Shown here: piece by piece, positions 61,443-64,000 of the stretch
Position numbering within the stretch: the first letter of the stretch is position 1
How the letters are laid out: each line of letters starts with the position of its first letter
DNA from: Branchiostoma floridae
Lineage: Eukaryota; Chordata; Leptocardii; Amphioxiformes; Branchiostomatidae
DNA length: 64,000 bases
Direction of reading: 5' to 3'
Assembly: GCF_000003815.2 (NCBI RefSeq)
Contig: NC_049994.1
Location: 6,418,858-6,482,857 of the forward strand
Notes under the pieces: generated by a model
What the model was told of the DNA's origin: nothing
Seen by the model: the letters and a program-made list of their open reading frames with translations, nothing else
Databases searched by the model: none
Translations under genes and position numbers: made by a program

Positions 61443-61715
61443 GAATAAACTGGCAGAACAATTTGGTACAAGTAGAGCTAACTAGAAAAAACTAGTTAAA
61501 CCACTATAATTTCCTAATTCAAACGTCAATTGTGTTTGTATATTTTCCTATCATAATGGTAAAACAATACATGTATTTAGGAAGTTATTGCCAGTTCATT
61601 CTAGTGACGCTGAGGAAGAGTGATGGATGTCCTTCAAAATGTCTAAAAGTAAATCTCCGTTTTTTTAATCCAGTACTGTTGTAGAGATTGAAATTTTACT
61701 AAGTCTTATAATAAA
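61443..61715 (+). promoter_or_regulatory. Candidate AOPEP polyadenylation signals
   Basis: AATAAA at 61443-61448 and 61710-61715, 90 and 357 bp after the AOPEP stop. Either could serve. Confidence 0.45.
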
Positions 61716-62364
61716 TATATTATAATATTGTTTAATACCTGGATGTCTAACCTTCATAAACAAATGGGGTGTAACTAGTATAGAATTTAATATCATGCTG
61801 TAAATGCCAAAACGGGTAGAATTTGCTGAATTGGATGCAGTGTATTCAGGGTTAAGTTATATATCATTAAGTTTATGTATTTTTGTTACCAAACGTTGTA
61901 ATTGTACTTGTGTGGTGTCATAGTCTGACAGTAGTTACTGTTACTATTTAGGGTGTAATATTTACATGCTGGAACCAATACAACTGTAAAATATTTTTAA
62001 GGTCAAAATTATTGAATTTCGTGGGAGAAAATAGAGTATTATTTAGCAGTTTTAAGTTCATGGTAGCTCTATAGTCATATTGTATAGTTATGAAAACATA
62101 ATGACAATAGTAACCATGAAAGGCTTTGACATAAAACCACCACAAAACTTTCAAGAATCACAGTGTCACATTTTACTTCGGTTGCAAAGTTTATTCATAT
62201 GGTAATATGAAGTGATAGAGGAAAATGCTTATACAGCTTGTCTTTCATATCTTTACATGATGTGGTAATATAACAAAAATAAAGCAAACATTTCATGGCA
62301 CACATATAAATATAGACTTTTTGCTCTAATGTTAGTGTATGTAGTAGTATTTACAGCTTCAAAC

Positions 62365-62370
62365 TTTATT
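62365..62370 (-). promoter_or_regulatory. Candidate ORC2 polyadenylation signal
   Basis: TTTATT on the plus strand (AATAAA on the minus), 413 bp past the ORC2 stop; another lies at 62190-62195. Both are beyond the AOPEP signals, so the two convergent 3' ends need not overlap. Confidence 0.4.
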
Positions 62371-62782
62371 CTTTTTAAGTATTTTTAGAAAATGATATGA
62401 TTTTATCAACAATGTATGACTTCTTTGCAGTCATTTTTATTATAATCTTGTCAGGAACATTTTTGAATATAAGTTCATCTGTGACGGGTAAGTCAACATT
62501 ATGTTACAATTTTAAACTCAACAACAAGGATCAGAAAACTGATCGAAAGCTTGTTGGTAAGTGCTTTATTTTGTGTACGGATTTTAAAATTGTAACAATT
62601 TTAAACATTGTATAGTTTGACAAGCTAGATTTATACAACCAGTCAACTAATTTCTAAGTGAGGTATTTTGTACAGTTGGTCAATTCGAAAGATGTCTTTG
62701 ACAAAATTTGCTTATTCACCCTTTCATTTGCAATTTCACTTCCAATTTTCCTTTTTTTTTTTTGCCTAAGATTTTTCCTTTC

Positions 62783-63629
62783 CTATGACATGGGGTTCTC
62801 CATGTATTCAGCTAACATGGCTCCATCAAGGGGAATTAACAAGTTCTCCACTCCATCTGAACCCTGCGGACAAATAAAAATGAATCATTGAATGAAAAAA
62901 ACATTCATTGTACATTTACTCTTATTCTCTCACAAAGTAAGTACAGCTTGTAGCAGTAACGCACAATTTTTTAATACAAATTGGAGAAGAAAATGGTATC
63001 TTTTTACATCCTCATACCATAAAGAACGATATTCATGTAAATTATATCAATATTACACACCAGTGAAGTATTCTACTCATCTACAGTTGTATTGCCGCTG
63101 TATTGAACATTGTTAAATACTAGTAGTGATTGTACAGCAATGATATTTATATAGATTTGCTAAGGACACAGATAAACACACACAAAAAAAAAAAATTAAA
63201 GATTTCATATCTCCCCAAAATATGTAAGTTTGATTTAATTTTTGGAATCTTAAAAATCCTCACTAATTCTGTCTAATAAGTAGGCATTTTTCCTGGACCT
63301 GTCTGTTTAAAATCAAGCACTAACTTTGGTATCATAAATTTAAATTTGAACCTTGCCCAACTCCACTTTCTGCAATCCCGCTGAAACAAAATTAAACACA
63401 GGCCAGCAGGAATGAACTTGCACACACAAACACACCAACAAACGAACATACAAACCAAAACAATACCTCCATTTTTTCGGAGGTAATGACAAGAGATGGA
63501 AGAACGCTACCTTCTTGGTCCTGATGAGCTTGTGGTCCTTAAACTCTGTGAGCTGTGCTCGGAGTGTCAGGTGGGAGTGGACCAGGAACTTCTCTCTACA
63601 ACGCTGGTACAGGTCATGGAAGGACATGC
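62783..63629 (-). CDS. ORC2: ORC2, origin recognition complex subunit 2, last two exons
   Basis: Exon 63629-63511 (acceptor TTGTTGTAG, donor AAG then GTAGCG) encodes [20 protein letters not shown], then [20 protein letters not shown]. Exon 62863-62783 (acceptor TGTCCGCAG) encodes [20 protein letters not shown], then MENPMS and a TAG. The exons join in phase. These match the winged-helix C-terminus of ORC2 ([17 protein letters not shown] and DGVEYLLIP in vertebrates). ORC2 is part of the six-subunit complex that marks replication origins and loads MCM. The rest of the gene lies beyond the window's right edge. The intron between these exons holds a CCTCCATTTTTTCGGAGG hairpin repeat. Confidence 0.93.
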
Positions 63630-63675
63630 CTACAACAAACACATTCGAAAACAGTTTCATCAGGTTGGTAGAATA

Positions 63676-63953
63676 TAGGATGAAGGAGAATTCTTTTTAC
63701 ACAACAAGTAGGTACTTACATTGCTTTCGATGTCTCTCTGAGACCTTCGTCAGGGCTTCTATAACTGGAGTTCTGCTTCTCACCGCTATATGTAGCCGAT
63801 GTAAGTGGCGCTTTGCGGTTAGAAAACAATCCCAAACGTGGCTAAGCTCCAGTTAGAAGCTCTGACAAAGGTGCATGAGAGACATCGAAACATAAGCAAT
63901 GTAAGTACCTACTGGTTGTGTTAAATAAGAATTCTCCTTCATCCTACAACAAA
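63676..63953. mobile_element. Palindromic Penelope-like terminal sequence
   Basis: The left arm AGGATGAAGGAGAATTCTTT (63678) is inverted at 63930-63953. The arms of about 100 bp include GTAGGTACTTACATTGCTT, ACATCGAAA and CTGACGAAGG-like text. The centre carries GTAGCCGATGTAAGTGGCGC, which recurs near 7350. CTGACGA...CGAAA in opposed copies is what Penelope-like element ends look like. Confidence 0.5.
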
Positions 63954-64000
63954 CACATTTAAAATCTAATGATTAAGGAAGCGAGTTCAAATGGTACAAA

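Overview
The window is animal nuclear DNA, most likely from a cephalochordate (amphioxus, Branchiostoma). Genes are split by GT-AG introns and the intergenic DNA is crowded with short inverted-repeat elements. There are Deu-type SINE remnants, an intact tyrosine-recombinase retrotransposon, a single-exon TRIM-NHL gene and a secreted LRR protein. The conserved genes are clearly bilaterian. The species is an inference. Two runs of exactly 100 N (20309-20408 and 41844-41943) are assembly gaps.

Layout. (1) 2113-8263, plus strand: seven exons of an ATP-grasp enzyme whose N-terminal exons were not found. Its introns hold nested MITEs, and one of them carries an inverted copy of part of the gene's own exon. 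(2) 8264-16650: repeats, an isolated membrane-protein exon resembling a lipid phosphatase (9857-10011, minus) and LINE, Tc1 and Penelope-like relics. (3) 16679-27056, minus: the complete ZNF830 orthologue in eight exons (341 aa). Its first intron is almost entirely a 5.5-kb PAT/Ngaro-type retroelement (21315-26828) with intact ORFs and split direct repeats. (4) 27.5-31 kb: microsatellites and a 2.1-kb composite inverted-repeat element. (5) 32115-33941, minus: TRIM-NHL E3 ligase-like gene. (6) 34-38.6 kb: foldback element and a diverged tandem array. (7) 38920-40074, minus: secreted or anchored LRR protein. (8) 41.5-44 kb: a giant imperfect palindrome broken by a gap, then a roughly 430-bp triplication. 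(9) 46283-61353, plus: complete coding part of aminopeptidase O (AOPEP), seven coding exons, 1361 aa. (10) 62783-63629, minus: the last two exons of ORC2, tail-to-tail with AOPEP.

The genes do not form an operon or an obvious pathway: a nuclear zinc finger, an origin-recognition subunit, a metallopeptidase, a ubiquitin ligase-like protein, an LRR receptor-like protein and an ATP-grasp ligase. What links the window is repeated capture, duplication and inversion of exon pieces by mobile DNA. Examples are the inverted exon copy at 3376-3466, the exon-end minisatellite at 8209-8650 and its copy inside a MITE at 7818-7859, the duplicated splice borders of the AOPEP catalytic exon, and a linker-histone-like tail embedded out of frame in AOPEP exon 1.
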